NCBI GenBank assembly: GCA_037141055.1
Contig: JBAXDH010000008.1
Span: forward strand, 1-60,339
Reading direction: 5' to 3'
From: CAIVAT01 sp037141055
Lineage (GTDB): Bacteria; Bacteroidota; Bacteroidia; Bacteroidales; FEN-979
Length of the DNA: 60,339 nt
This document shows, one piece after another, positions 1 through 8,744 of the stretch. Every line of letters starts with the position of its first letter. Positions within the stretch are counted from its first letter, which is position 1. The notes under the pieces are model-generated. The model saw only the letters and a list, made by a program, of their open reading frames with translations, was not told the DNA's origin and searched no databases. Position numbers and translations under genes: made by a program.

Positions 1-417
1 ACGCTGCTTGCCTTGAGCATGGTTTCATGCCGATTCGAAAACAAGGTGATCGAGGAAACATATCCTGACGGAACTACGAAAAGGGAATGTGTTTACCTTG
101 GGAAAGGCGAAGGCCGTGAATTACTCAGGGAAACTACCTTTTATCCGAACAAACAGGCCCAGATGGCCGGAACCTACAAGGATAACAAACGCGACGGGAA
201 ATGGACTTACTGGCATGAAAATGGAAAGGTGTGGAGCGAAGGGAGTTTTTCCAGGGGCAAATCGGACGGAAAGCGTACAACGTACTTTGAAAACGGGAAA
301 GTTCGTTATGAAGGTTTTTACAAGGAAGACATGCGCGTGGGAAAATGGCGTTTCTTTGATGAAAACGGCCGAATGCTCCAGGAAGTGGACTATTCAGCAG
401 CACCGAAGCAGCAGTAA
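1..417 (+). CDS. MORN-repeat lipoprotein, YwqK-like (5' end outside window)
   Basis: The frame is open from base 1, and the first residues read TLLALSMVSC, the end of a lipoprotein signal peptide with a Cys at about residue 10. The real start therefore lies upstream of the window and the TTG at 13 is not it. The mature part carries MORN_2-type repeats (NGKVWSEGSF, NGKVRYEGFY, GKWRFFDENG). Database entries often call such proteins 'toxin-antitoxin system YwqK family antitoxin', but the repeats alone show only a surface or periplasmic beta-hairpin repeat protein. No toxin partner is visible. Function is unknown; it is probably anchored in the outer membrane. Confidence 0.75.
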   Translation, partial: TLLALSMVSCRFENKVIEETYPDGTTKRECVYLGKGEGRELLRETTFYPNKQAQMAGTYKDNKRDGKWTYWHENGKVWSEGSFSRGKSDGKRTTYFENGKVRYEGFYKEDMRVGKWRFFDENGRMLQEVDYSAAPKQQ

Positions 418-438
418 CAGGTACTCCACCCAGCCTAA

Positions 439-502
439 CCCTGTTACCCTGTTACCCTGTTACCCTGTTGCCCTGTTACCCTGTTACCCTGTTACCCTGT
501 CA
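439..502. repeat. 8-bp tandem repeat, eight copies
   Basis: Eight head-to-tail copies of CCCTGTTA follow the first gene. Copy four ends in G instead of A, and copy eight is CCCTGTCA. The last copy supplies the TGA stop (500-502, minus strand) of the next gene. A unit of eight is not a multiple of three, so copy-number change would alter the minus-strand 3' end if it extended into the gene. There are no spacers, so this is not a CRISPR array. Confidence 0.95.
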
Positions 503-1513
503 CTTAATTATTACATAAACCGGCAAATGGTCACTAAACCCCCCGAAATAATCCTTTGAACTGGCTGTACGGTTTGGCGTCATCTCTCCAGACTTGGTTT
601 TGTACAGCAGCCATTCAGGCTTGAAAATATAGGCAAAGGGAGACAAAATAACCGGATTTTTCCCTGGTTTTTTCCCGAGCAGGTTCCCGGAAACGATAAC
701 CTGATCAAACAAATCCCAGTCTTTGTAATAGAGGGTGCCTTCACCTGCCAGGAATCTGTCCCACATCAGGTTATACAACAGCGTTGACGTGGTTTTTTTA
801 CCCGGTTTCTGTGCCCCGAGGAAGTCGGCAAGGCTCACATTGGAGGGTTCATCGTTAAAATCGCCCATGATCACGATGTTGGCTTTCGGGTTTTTTGCCA
901 GCAAAGAATCAGTAAGATGCCTGAGGGTTTTTGCGTTTTCAATGCGCTGGGGCTCTGTCTCGGTGGCGCCGCCTGAGCGCGACTTCCAGTGGTTCACGAA
1001 CAGGTGGAAAGTGTCTTTTTTTGCATCAGCGAGTTTTACATAAAGAACCGAACGCGTTTTAAATGACGTGGCTGAAGGAAAAGCACGATGCCCGATATAT
1101 TTCATGATGTTTTTTCTGAAGATAAGCGCGACATCGATACCCCTCGGATCGCTGCCCTCTTCGAGGATGGCCTGGTAGTTTCCCTTCTGCAGGGCAGTTT
1201 TGCTGACCAGGTCATTCAGAACCCCGATATTTTCGATTTCCGCCAGTCCGATAATCGCCGGTAAATTGGTGCTGTCGATCGAAACGAGTGCCCTGGCAAT
1301 GTTGTTGAGCTTGTGAAGATACCGGTCACCCGTCCAGGCAACTTTAGAACCCGGCAGGAAATCCTCATCGTTTTTCTCCGGGTCGTTGATCGTGTCAAAA
1401 AGGTTCTCTGTGTTGTAGAACGCGATTTTAAACTGGGGTGCCTGCCCTTTCTGGGCATTTATATTGCCGGAGGCAATCAGGATCAGGAAGGCGAAGAGCA
1501 AATTCAGGCGCAT
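500..1513 (-). CDS. Exported endonuclease/exonuclease/phosphatase-family protein
   Basis: 337 residues with a cleavable signal peptide (residues 1-20, ending GNINA-Q). It has the motif series of the DNase I-like metal-dependent fold: FYNTENLFD (32-40), the metal-ligand Glu in GLAEIEN (89-95), NHW (174-176), GDFND (217-221) and the C-terminal catalytic SDH (327-329). All the catalytic elements are present, so an active phosphodiesterase or nuclease outside the cytoplasm is likely. In Bacteroidota such proteins may act in phosphate or DNA scavenging; the exact substrate cannot be read from sequence. It stands alone on the minus strand, separated from the upstream gene by a terminator. Confidence 0.9.
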   Translation of the reverse strand: MRLNLLFAFLILIASGNINAQKGQAPQFKIAFYNTENLFDTINDPEKNDEDFLPGSKVAWTGDRYLHKLNNIARALVSIDSTNLPAIIGLAEIENIGVLNDLVSKTALQKGNYQAILEEGSDPRGIDVALIFRKNIMKYIGHRAFPSATSFKTRSVLYVKLADAKKDTFHLFVNHWKSRSGGATETEPQRIENAKTLRHLTDSLLAKNPKANIVIMGDFNDEPSNVSLADFLGAQKPGKKTTSTLLYNLMWDRFLAGEGTLYYKDWDLFDQVIVSGNLLGKKPGKNPVILSPFAYIFKPEWLLYKTKSGEMTPNRTASSKDYFGGFSDHLPVYVIIK

Positions 1514-1548
1514 ATCGGGTGGATTTAAATTACGGCAAAGATCAAAAA

Positions 1549-1579
1549 AAAAGGGGTACCCCTGACGGAGACCCCTTTT
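1549..1579 (-). terminator. Rho-independent terminator
   Basis: A perfect 9-bp stem (1549-1557 with 1571-1579, AAAAGGGGT/ACCCCTTTT) is followed on the minus strand by about ten T. It lies 18 nt past the stop of the 1597-2448 gene and ends that transcript before the nuclease gene. Confidence 0.85.
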
Positions 1580-1596
1580 AAATCATCAGGTTTTGA

Positions 1597-2448
1597 TCAA
1601 TCAACCATGATAACCAGGTATTTTGAATTCGACCAGAAGGCTTTGTAGTCGATAATTTGCAGCGCCTGGATGACTTTTTTATCGCCGGTAAACTTGTAGG
1701 CGCTGCTGGGATGGCTTGAAAGAATCCTGGCTTTCTTGCTCAGGATTGAAATTTCGGTCACCTTGCGTACATCGATTTTGGTGAAAAGAACCTTGTTGAA
1801 ATCTGAAAGAATTTCACCACTCTTGATGATGTTGTTTTTAATGAGTTCTTTTTTGGTTCCTATGACGTAATACGCTGTGTTCAGCGCTTCATCCTGGGCA
1901 GCAATCGTTTGCGACTGGCTGCTGAGCTGCGAACCCTGTTCCTTCACAGTACGGGATAAAGTGTCGATTTTCAGGTTGGCCATTTCGAAGGAGGCATTGA
2001 GTTTTGCGAGTTTCGAACGCAAATCCTCAATCTGGGCGGCTTTGACAGCAAGATCCTTGTTAAGCCGCTCAACCATTTTGCTGAGTTCCGTCACTTTCAT
2101 GTTTGAATTCTTCAGCTTTTTTGAAAGAGCGTTGACGGTCTCTTTATTCTTAAGCATCAGGCTGTATATGGACTCGATGTCATTCTTGATCTGATCCTTG
2201 GCCGAAAGTTGAAGTTCGCCTCCGCGGTCGGTGGAGAGATTGATAATATTCTCTTTTTGTTTGATGGTATCCAATGCTCCCTGGATTTCGTTGATGGAAC
2301 GGATAAACTCATTTATCGCTTCATCTTTTTGAAGGGTCTGGCTCGTAAGGCTGTCGGTCTTCGACTGTAATTCCTCGGCTTTTTTCTCAGCAGCACGGCC
2401 ACAGGCGAAAAATGCGGGGATTAATAATAAGATCAGATACTTTTTCAT
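1597..2448 (-). CDS. Coiled-coil lipoprotein of unknown function
   Basis: The start is placed at ATG 2448-2446 because the longer frame uses a TTG three codons earlier and the signal peptide then begins MKKYLILLL. The lipobox is FFAC, followed by charged residues. From about residue 20 to 190 the protein is rich in Glu, Lys, Ser and Leu with heptad-like spacing, a long coiled coil. The last ~90 residues (from YYVIGTKKELI) are non-coiled and probably a small globular domain. No known catalytic family is recognised. A TAnnTTTG box lies 23 nt upstream and a terminator follows, so it is likely transcribed alone. It could be a periplasmic spacer or scaffold protein. Confidence 0.85.
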   Translation of the reverse strand: MKKYLILLLIPAFFACGRAAEKKAEELQSKTDSLTSQTLQKDEAINEFIRSINEIQGALDTIKQKENIINLSTDRGGELQLSAKDQIKNDIESIYSLMLKNKETVNALSKKLKNSNMKVTELSKMVERLNKDLAVKAAQIEDLRSKLAKLNASFEMANLKIDTLSRTVKEQGSQLSSQSQTIAAQDEALNTAYYVIGTKKELIKNNIIKSGEILSDFNKVLFTKIDVRKVTEISILSKKARILSSHPSSAYKFTGDKKVIQALQIIDYKAFWSNSKYLVIMVD

Positions 2449-2471
2449 GTTGTTCAATTTGAATTAGTTTG

Positions 2472-2479
2472 CAAAATTA
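2472..2479 (-). promoter_or_regulatory. Bacteroidota -7 promoter element
   Basis: TAATTTTG on the minus strand matches the Bacteroidota TAnnTTTG -7 consensus and sits 23 nt before the ATG of the coiled-coil lipoprotein gene. A convincing -33 TTTG is not seen. Confidence 0.45.
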
Positions 2480-2498
2480 GTATAAAAAACGATTTGAA

Positions 2499-3302
2499 CT
2501 ATTTGCTGTCCCATAATTTGTAACCGTTCCAGGTCCCTATTTTTCCGGCACCGTCAACAGCAACGAAGACGTAACCATTCGCAAAGGAGAGAGAAAAGCC
2601 ATAATTCCCGGTTGTAATGTCGAAAGACCTGATGAAATTTCCTTTTTTATCGTAGGCGTAAATCTTCTTTGCCCCGGAATGTGCGTCCCATGTGTAAATG
2701 TAATTTTTGTCCACGGCTACCGCGGTCGATCCAAAGCGGCCTGCAGGAGTATCCGGATCATCCTTGTTGTCGGCGCCAAATGAAAGACCGGAAATGGTTT
2801 TGGTAATCGTCCCGTCCTTTTTTATTTTGTGGATGGTAAGCGTGCCGCCGTCCATGGCATAATACGTTTTTCCGTCGGGGTCCATGGCGATGGCAGACTG
2901 GGGGTTCTTATAGGTGAGATTTGACATCAGCTGCGTTGTTCCGCTTTTCAGATCGATGATTTTATATATTTTGGCATCCTTGGTCTTAACCTCTTTGGTC
3001 GCAATATACAATTGCTTGTCTTTGCTGTTATACATGATGCTCCTCATGTCAAAATTTTTGAAGGAATAGCTTTCTACCAGTTCACCGGTAAGTGAATATT
3101 TGCTGATCTTTCCGCTTGTAACATCATTCTTCGCCCCTCCGATGCACGTATAATAAAACTGGCCGTCAGAAGTAATATGCATATTGTGTGTCGATTTCAG
3201 CCCGGTTGCATCCCCGAAGAAAAAAACAGGCCTGACTCCCTGGGCGGTAAGGCTCAAACTTGCAATGAACGTCAATAATAATGTAAATGTTACTGTTTTC
3301 AT
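2499..3302 (-). CDS. Secreted beta-propeller-like protein
   Basis: 267 residues with a clear signal peptide (MKTVTFTLLL through SLTAQ). The mature part shows repeated blade-like strands with D/G turns (DGQFYYTCIGG, DGKTYYAMDGG, VDKNYIYTWDA), resembling NHL/SMP-30 or YncE-type propellers. No catalytic motif stands out, and it is shorter than a full six-blade NHL enzyme. The C-terminus (GKIGTWNGYKLWDSK) is not a recognisable T9SS sorting domain. A -7 box lies upstream at 3334-3341. Probably a periplasmic or secreted binding protein; its ligand is unknown. Confidence 0.8.
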   Translation of the reverse strand: MKTVTFTLLLTFIASLSLTAQGVRPVFFFGDATGLKSTHNMHITSDGQFYYTCIGGAKNDVTSGKISKYSLTGELVESYSFKNFDMRSIMYNSKDKQLYIATKEVKTKDAKIYKIIDLKSGTTQLMSNLTYKNPQSAIAMDPDGKTYYAMDGGTLTIHKIKKDGTITKTISGLSFGADNKDDPDTPAGRFGSTAVAVDKNYIYTWDAHSGAKKIYAYDKKGNFIRSFDITTGNYGFSLSFANGYVFVAVDGAGKIGTWNGYKLWDSK

Positions 3303-3616
3303 GTCTGTAAAAATTTTTCAATCAAGAGAATAGCAAATATAGGGATACTTTGTAATTAGTTAACGATTACCTCCTGCTTTTATTATGATTTATCTTCTGT
3401 GAAAGTATATCGGCCGGGCTGTTAGCACATGGTGCAAAAGAGCCGGGGCCGCAATCATCCGGTTTTGCCCGGTTCCCGAATTCATTGCGTAAAAACACGC
3501 AGAAATTGTGCGTGAATCCTTTTTGAAAATCACGCAATTCAACTCTTTTCCCGGCGGCGTCATCGTTATAATTTTGATCCATTCCAAATAAGTAACGGAA
3601 TTTAATAATAAAAGCC
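3303..3616. promoter_or_regulatory. Divergent intergenic region with two promoter-like boxes
   Basis: This 314-nt stretch separates divergent genes. TATATTTG on the minus strand (3334-3341) serves the propeller-like gene, and TAATTTTG on the plus strand (3569-3576) serves the small exported protein. Two minus-strand frames of about 83-85 codons cross the middle, but they lack homology-like features, and one has no signal peptide or bias like its neighbours, so I do not call them genes. Confidence 0.5.
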
Positions 3617-3991
3617 ATGAAAACCTCAATATATATCCCACGAACAATGAAAATTATCCAGGTTATTACTTTAATAACCGGACTTCAGATTAATTTTCTT
3701 TTTGCCCTGAACCCTTTTGAAAGTGGTCGCTTACACCATTTATCAGCGCGTGATACCTGCAGCAATGGTATTATTGCAGTTCAAAATGAAGAATTGTTTA
3801 ATGAACTTTCATTGCTTGCACCAGCCACACCGGCAGAAGCCACTTTTTTTGATGAACCGGCAAATGCAGGAATCAAGCCAACCCAGGCAACCACGGATAA
3901 AATAATGTTTGATGAAAAGACTATTTTGGAAGGTTATGCCTTATTGGCTCCCGTAACACCTCTCACAGCCACTTTTGATGATGGGAATTAA
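3617..3991 (+). CDS. Small exported protein with LAPxTPxxATF repeats
   Basis: 124 residues with an N-terminal hydrophobic signal segment. The second ATG at 3647 gives a tighter signal peptide (MKIIQVITLI...LFALNPF) and may be the true start. The mature part holds two copies of a short motif: LAPATPAEATFFDE and LAPVTPLTATFDD, about 45 residues apart. Similar LAP-TP-ATF/ADF motifs occur in short exported Bacteroidota proteins of unknown role. It precedes the propeller-cyclase gene on the same strand by 192 nt, but a separate promoter-like box before the cyclase suggests independent transcription. Function unknown. Confidence 0.7.
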   Translation: MKTSIYIPRTMKIIQVITLITGLQINFLFALNPFESGRLHHLSARDTCSNGIIAVQNEELFNELSLLAPATPAEATFFDEPANAGIKPTQATTDKIMFDEKTILEGYALLAPVTPLTATFDDGN

Positions 3992-4117
3992 ATACCCGAT
4001 AAAAGTCAAACATCCGGGAAGGCACGAATGCAGTAAAAATCATTATAAAAGCATAGTTATCAGCAGTATAAAATCATAAATAATGTTAATTGCCGGGAAA
4101 GGAATAACAATTAGGCC

Positions 4118-4125
4118 TATTTTTG
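4118..4125 (+). promoter_or_regulatory. Bacteroidota -7 promoter element before the cyclase gene
   Basis: TATTTTTG matches TAnnTTTG, 58 nt before the ATG at 4184. Because the next genes follow with short gaps, this may drive the cyclase and the whole plus-strand T6SS operon. No good -33 element at the usual spacing. Confidence 0.4.
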
Positions 4126-4183
4126 TATTTAATAGGTATGAATAAAAATAAGGAATATTTCCAGCACTTATTCAGATGATAAC

Positions 4184-7100
4184 ATGAACAAACCTGTTGT
4201 TTTATTATTATTCCTGTTGATTGCTGTCAGTTGCAGGCACAGGCAGGAGTCTGTTCAACAGGCCTGTTTGGCCATGACAGTGGTGGAAGCCAAAGGATAT
4301 GATGTTCCTTTTGACAGCCTGACCAAACCCTTAGAGATCCTCGCTGGAAAACCAATAGTAATAAAAGCAGGCAATCCCGGAAAATTACAAATAAATAAAA
4401 ACACGCGGCAGGCCGGAGTCCCCTTATCCGTGAAAGCGGGAGCGCCGAAAATTTGCATTCCCGGGCAAGGCACCTTTTCCCTTCCCAGGGCTGTACCTGT
4501 ATCTGAAAACCATGTTGTTGCAGGCAGCCCCGAAGTGATCATTGCAAAAGAAGCCTATTCAATGGAAAACAACACGCAGATATTCAGCTCTTTCGGGAAG
4601 TTACAGGGATTAAAAACGAATACCATATACAGCATTGCGCAGGACCATAATGGAAATATCTGGCTGGGGACGACCGGTGGTATCACACGATACGACGGAT
4701 ATTCCTTCGCACATTACACGCATATGCAGGGGCTGCGCAAAAACAATGTCCGGTCCATTCTGGTTGATAAAAGCAATAACCTGTGGATTGGAATGGCTGG
4801 TGGCGGCATAACACGATACGACGGGAAAATTTTCACCGATATTTCCTGGAAAGATGATTTTCCGGGAAATACTGTTTTATCGATGATGGAAGATAAAAAG
4901 GGAAACATATGGTTTGGAACGGAGGGAGGTGCGGTGAAATACGACGGAAAAATTTTTACGCAATATACTGAGAAAGAAGGCCTGTGCAATAATGCCATTT
5001 ATTCAATCCTCGAAGATGCCGCAGGGAACCTCTGGTTCGGAACAGGCAAAGGTGTCTCGGAATTCGACGGGCATGCATTTTCAAATTTCACGACCAAAGA
5101 AGGTTTGTGCAACAATGTGGTCAGGAGCATTTTACAGGATAAATGCGGGAACATATGGTTTGGTACAACGCTCGGCGTTTCGAAATTTGACGGGAAATCT
5201 TTTTCGCATTATTCGAGGAAAGAGGGATTCAGCAGCAGCAGCATTTTTTCGATTTACGAAGACAGAAGCGGGAACCTGTGGTTTGGCACGTGGGGTGAAG
5301 GAGTGTACAAATATGACGGGAAATACATTTCGCAATACACTAAAAAGGAAGGCTTGATAAATGAGGATATCTGCTGTGTTTTCCAGGGGTTCAGGGGTAT
5401 CCTGTGGTTTGGCACAGTGGCGGGAGGCCTTGGCAGGTATAACGGGAATACCTTTGACCACTTTGTTTTCAAGGACGGACTGAAACATAACCGGGTTCAA
5501 AGTATCTTACAGGACAAAAGCGGAAACCTTTGGTTTGGCACATGGGGAGGAGGGGTTTATAAATTTGACAGGAAATCCTTTACCCGTTTCACCGAAAAGG
5601 AGGGGTTGATTAATAATGATGTAAGAAGCATGATCCAGGACAAAAGCGGGAATTTTTGGTTTGGGACATGGGGTGGCGTTTCAAAGTTTGACGGAAAATC
5701 CTTTACCCAGTATACCAGGAGAAATGGGTTGGTCGATAACGTGGTAATTAGTATCCTGGAGGATGCGTCGGGAAATATCTGGTTTGGAACGGAAGGAGGA
5801 GGAGTTTCAAAATTCGACGGGAAACATTTTGTCAATTTCGGGAAAAAAGAAGGATTGAGCGGAAATATCGTCAGGTCGATCATCCAGGACAGATCGGCAG
5901 GCATATGGATGGCAACCGATGAAGGTGCCACAAAGTTCACCTCTTCCGTGAAAACGGGTTCGTGGTCCTTTACCCGTTACGCCGAAAAGGAGGGCTTGCC
6001 TGATAATAACCTGATATCTGTTTTGGAAGATCATCTGGGAAATATTTGGTTCGGCAGTGCCGGCAACGGTGTCACAAAATTCGATGGAAAGAGTTTCACC
6101 GCGTTTACCGAAAAGGATGGGCTATGCAATAACGGTGTCATGTCATTGTTGGAAGACAAAAGCGGGAACCTCTGGATTGGCACAAGGGTCGGCATCAGCA
6201 GGATGGGGAAGGAACCCGGAATGAAGCCCGATGATAATGGTACCAAAAGCCGGAACCGTCCGTCCGTCAGGTTTACAAGTTACACCTATGATGACGGATT
6301 CTTCGGCATTGGTTGCAACAGTAATTCCATCTGTGAGGATGATCAGGGCTCTCTGTGGATTGGTGCAAACGACAGGCTTACAGTTTACAACCCCGGTGCC
6401 GCATACCCGGATACGATTGCCCCGGCTATTCAATTGGCCGGAATTGAATTGTTCAATGAAAATGTTTCCTGGCAGGATGTGGAGAAAAACAAAGATACAA
6501 GCATCCTGCTGAGTAACGGGGTAATTGTAGACAATATTGATTTCGACGGATTGTCAAAATGGTACAGCATCCCTGAAAATTTAAGCCTGGCATCCGATGT
6601 CAATTTTATCACGTTTAACTATATCGGCATTACCACCAGGTCGACACAAAATGTGAAATATGTGTATAAACTGGATTACCTGGATGAACACTGGAGTACC
6701 ATTACCCGGCAAACGAGTGCGGCTTACGGCAACTTGTCTCCGGGCCGCTATACATTCAGGGTAAAAGCAATGAACAGCGAAGGATTCTGGAGCAATGAAT
6801 TAACATACCCGTTTACCATTCGGCCGCCATGGTGGAAAACAAACCTGGCATATTTTCTCTATTGCATGGCGTTGATTGCGGGGATTATCCTTGTTGATCG
6901 CATTCAAACCCAGCGTGTGATTTTAAAGGAGCGCAAACGCACAGTGGCCAGGGAATTGGAACATGCCCGTGCAATTCAAACAGCCTACGGGGAATTGCAT
7001 TTGAAAAATGAAATTGTGGAAAAGCAAAAAGAGGAACTGATTATTCAGAAAAAATGCAGTGATGAACTGCTGCTGAATATTCTGCCCTCGGAGGTCGCCG

Positions 7101-7699
7101 AGGAATTGAAAGCAAAAGGTTCTGCGTATGCCAAACTTATCAATGAGGTCACGGTGCTCTTTACCGACTTTAAGGATTTTACCCGGTTTTCCGAAATACT
7201 TTCCCCGCAGGAACTGGTGGCTGAAATACACGAATGTTTCTCTGTGTTTGACCATATCATGCAAAAACACGAAGTGGAAAAAATTAAAACCATTGGCGAT
7301 TCCTATATGGCGGCAGGCGGAATGCCGGTAAATTTTCCCGATTCGGTGAAAAAAACGATTAACGCCGGCCTGGAAATGCAGGAGTTCATGATCAGGCGCA
7401 AGCAGGAACGTGAAAGGCAAGGCCTTCCCGCTTTTGAAATGAGACTTGGCATCCACACGGGACCGGTTGTTGCAGGGATTGTGGGTGTGAAAAAATTCCA
7501 GTACGACATCTGGGGAGACACGGTAAATATTGCCGCCAGGATGGGAGACGGCGGGGAGATCAGGAAGGTCAATATTTCACAGTCCACGTTTGAATATATT
7601 AAAGATGACCCTGGTTACAGTTTTCAATATCGCGGTAAAATCGAAGCAAAGCACAAAGGGGAACTTGACATGTATTTTGTTGATGTGGCAGGATCTTGA
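4184..7699 (+). CDS. Propeller receptor with C-terminal class III adenylate cyclase
   Basis: 1171 residues. The signal segment ends in a lipobox-like AVSC (~14-17). Residues ~130-700 carry about fourteen two-component-regulator-propeller repeats (pattern I-x-x-D-x-x-G-N-x-W-F-G-T), followed by a Y_Y_Y domain (~800-880), one membrane helix (~886-906), a coiled coil and a cyclase domain (~985-1165). The cyclase has metal ligands D995 and D1039, adenine-selecting K1035 and D1108, and transition-state N1115 and R1119, so cAMP rather than cGMP is the expected product. The layout is that of a periplasmic ligand sensor driving a cytoplasmic cyclase, where Bacteroidota propeller sensors normally drive a histidine kinase. 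A lipobox plus a later transmembrane helix is odd; the first segment may simply be cleaved. tssG starts 18 nt after its stop. Confidence 0.92.
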   Translation: MNKPVVLLLFLLIAVSCRHRQESVQQACLAMTVVEAKGYDVPFDSLTKPLEILAGKPIVIKAGNPGKLQINKNTRQAGVPLSVKAGAPKICIPGQGTFSLPRAVPVSENHVVAGSPEVIIAKEAYSMENNTQIFSSFGKLQGLKTNTIYSIAQDHNGNIWLGTTGGITRYDGYSFAHYTHMQGLRKNNVRSILVDKSNNLWIGMAGGGITRYDGKIFTDISWKDDFPGNTVLSMMEDKKGNIWFGTEGGAVKYDGKIFTQYTEKEGLCNNAIYSILEDAAGNLWFGTGKGVSEFDGHAFSNFTTKEGLCNNVVRSILQDKCGNIWFGTTLGVSKFDGKSFSHYSRKEGFSSSSIFSIYEDRSGNLWFGTWGEGVYKYDGKYISQYTKKEGLINEDICCVFQGFRGILWFGTVAGGLGRYNGNTFDHFVFKDGLKHNRVQSILQDKSGNLWFGTWGGGVYKFDRKSFTRFTEKEGLINNDVRSMIQDKSGNFWFGTWGGVSKFDGKSFTQYTRRNGLVDNVVISILEDASGNIWFGTEGGGVSKFDGKHFVNFGKKEGLSGNIVRSIIQDRSAGIWMATDEGATKFTSSVKTGSWSFTRYAEKEGLPDNNLISVLEDHLGNIWFGSAGNGVTKFDGKSFTAFTEKDGLCNNGVMSLLEDKSGNLWIGTRVGISRMGKEPGMKPDDNGTKSRNRPSVRFTSYTYDDGFFGIGCNSNSICEDDQGSLWIGANDRLTVYNPGAAYPDTIAPAIQLAGIELFNENVSWQDVEKNKDTSILLSNGVIVDNIDFDGLSKWYSIPENLSLASDVNFITFNYIGITTRSTQNVKYVYKLDYLDEHWSTITRQTSAAYGNLSPGRYTFRVKAMNSEGFWSNELTYPFTIRPPWWKTNLAYFLYCMALIAGIILVDRIQTQRVILKERKRTVARELEHARAIQTAYGELHLKNEIVEKQKEELIIQKKCSDELLLNILPSEVAEELKAKGSAYAKLINEVTVLFTDFKDFTRFSEILSPQELVAEIHECFSVFDHIMQKHEVEKIKTIGDSYMAAGGMPVNFPDSVKKTINAGLEMQEFMIRRKQERERQGLPAFEMRLGIHTGPVVAGIVGVKKFQYDIWGDTVNIAARMGDGGEIRKVNISQSTFEYIKDDPGYSFQYRGKIEAKHKGELDMYFVDVAGS

Positions 7700-7717
7700 T
7701 TTTTATGCGGTGCGTAA

Positions 7718-8710
7718 ATGAATAGCAATTATTGTACATTTGTGCGTGATACGAATGCAACTGTGAACGATTTAAAGGAAATAGTCTCTTCAATCAGCCA
7801 TCTGAAAAATGATATCAAAGCGGAGGTTATTGCTGCTGAAATCATTGAAAATGGTCTTGGTGCCTCCGAAATTGTTGTTTTCCCTGACGGGTCGTTCAGG
7901 CGGAAATTTTCAAAGGATGTTACCGGTGCGGAGGTAATCCATTCGAACAACGGACAGGAAGTGATCGGGATGCATGTTTCGAGAGACGGTCTTTATGACA
8001 GCCTGCCGGAAGCGCTATTTCACGGTCAATCGGATCAGCCGCTTTCTTCCGGCCACGAAATGGCCAAAATGTCAAAACTGCAAAAAAAAGAGGAGAAGGA
8101 AGCGCGCCTGTTCCTGCTGCCCTTTGAGAACGAGATATTTTATCACCGGATTCAGATCGAGCTGGAAGAGAGGAAAATACTGTACCAGTTCAGCGAGAAC
8201 CTGTTTAACGATATCTATCCCCAGTTCTGGAGACTTGACAGGACATTGCCGGAAAAACTGGTTTCCAGGTTTGTGCTGATTCTTCACCTGGCGCACAAAA
8301 TCATCGGGAAACCCGATTTGACGGGCAAATGTCTCGGGATTATCCTCGAAGAAGAAGTGAATGTGACAATGACCGGTAAAAGGCAGTCAAAAAACAATGA
8401 CCCGGAATTAAAAAGTCAGAAATCACCGGGCTTGGGAAGTACCGGGCTGGGTGTTGATTTTGTTTGTGGCGGGCACTCTCCGAATACCGAACCGGTGATG
8501 GAGTTCGTGATCGGTCCACTGAATAACTCAGGTGTTGAAGATTATCTTGAAAATGCTCCGTATGCAAGGTTTCTGGATTGTTTTTACAGTTTCTTCGTAC
8601 CTGTTGAAATGAATGCTGTCACAACCGTGAAAGTCAGTGAAGCACAGCAGCTATTTACTTTGAATGATACTTTGTCCAGGGTTATCCTGGGATTTAACTC
8701 GGGGATTTAA
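7718..8710 (+). CDS. tssG: T6SS baseplate subunit TssG (subtype iii)
   Basis: 330 residues. Assigned by position with other baseplate genes and by TssG-like features: the SRDGLYDSLPEALFH stretch (~90-104), a middle helical region (FYHRIQIELEERKILY), and a C-terminal half ending in the pattern EFVIGPL...FLDCFY...TLNDTLSRVILGF, which matches the usual TssG end where a GPL strand is followed by a final LG segment. TssG forms the baseplate wedge with TssF and TssE. It begins 18 nt after the cyclase gene and 34 nt before tssN. Sequence similarity within TssG is low, so an unassigned T6SSiii baseplate protein is the alternative. Confidence 0.7.
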   Translation: MNSNYCTFVRDTNATVNDLKEIVSSISHLKNDIKAEVIAAEIIENGLGASEIVVFPDGSFRRKFSKDVTGAEVIHSNNGQEVIGMHVSRDGLYDSLPEALFHGQSDQPLSSGHEMAKMSKLQKKEEKEARLFLLPFENEIFYHRIQIELEERKILYQFSENLFNDIYPQFWRLDRTLPEKLVSRFVLILHLAHKIIGKPDLTGKCLGIILEEEVNVTMTGKRQSKNNDPELKSQKSPGLGSTGLGVDFVCGGHSPNTEPVMEFVIGPLNNSGVEDYLENAPYARFLDCFYSFFVPVEMNAVTTVKVSEAQQLFTLNDTLSRVILGFNSGI

Positions 8711-8744
8711 CCAACGGGACATTGAAAAACCTTAAATAACGCAT

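Noticed and set aside
1..417. Antitoxin of a toxin-antitoxin pair
   Set aside because: The YwqK label is a family name for MORN-type repeats; here it is a lipoprotein and no toxin gene is adjacent.
439..502. CRISPR-like array
   Set aside because: The units are contiguous 8-mers with no spacers and no cas genes nearby.
3367..3647. Two overlapping minus-strand frames of 83 and 85 codons
   Set aside because: They overlap each other in different frames and lie over the promoter of the plus-strand gene. Neither has motif, signal peptide or homology-like composition.
6923..7456. 177-codon frame antisense to the cyclase domain
   Set aside because: It mirrors the strongly conserved cyclase frame; its His/Phe-rich composition is typical of an antisense shadow.
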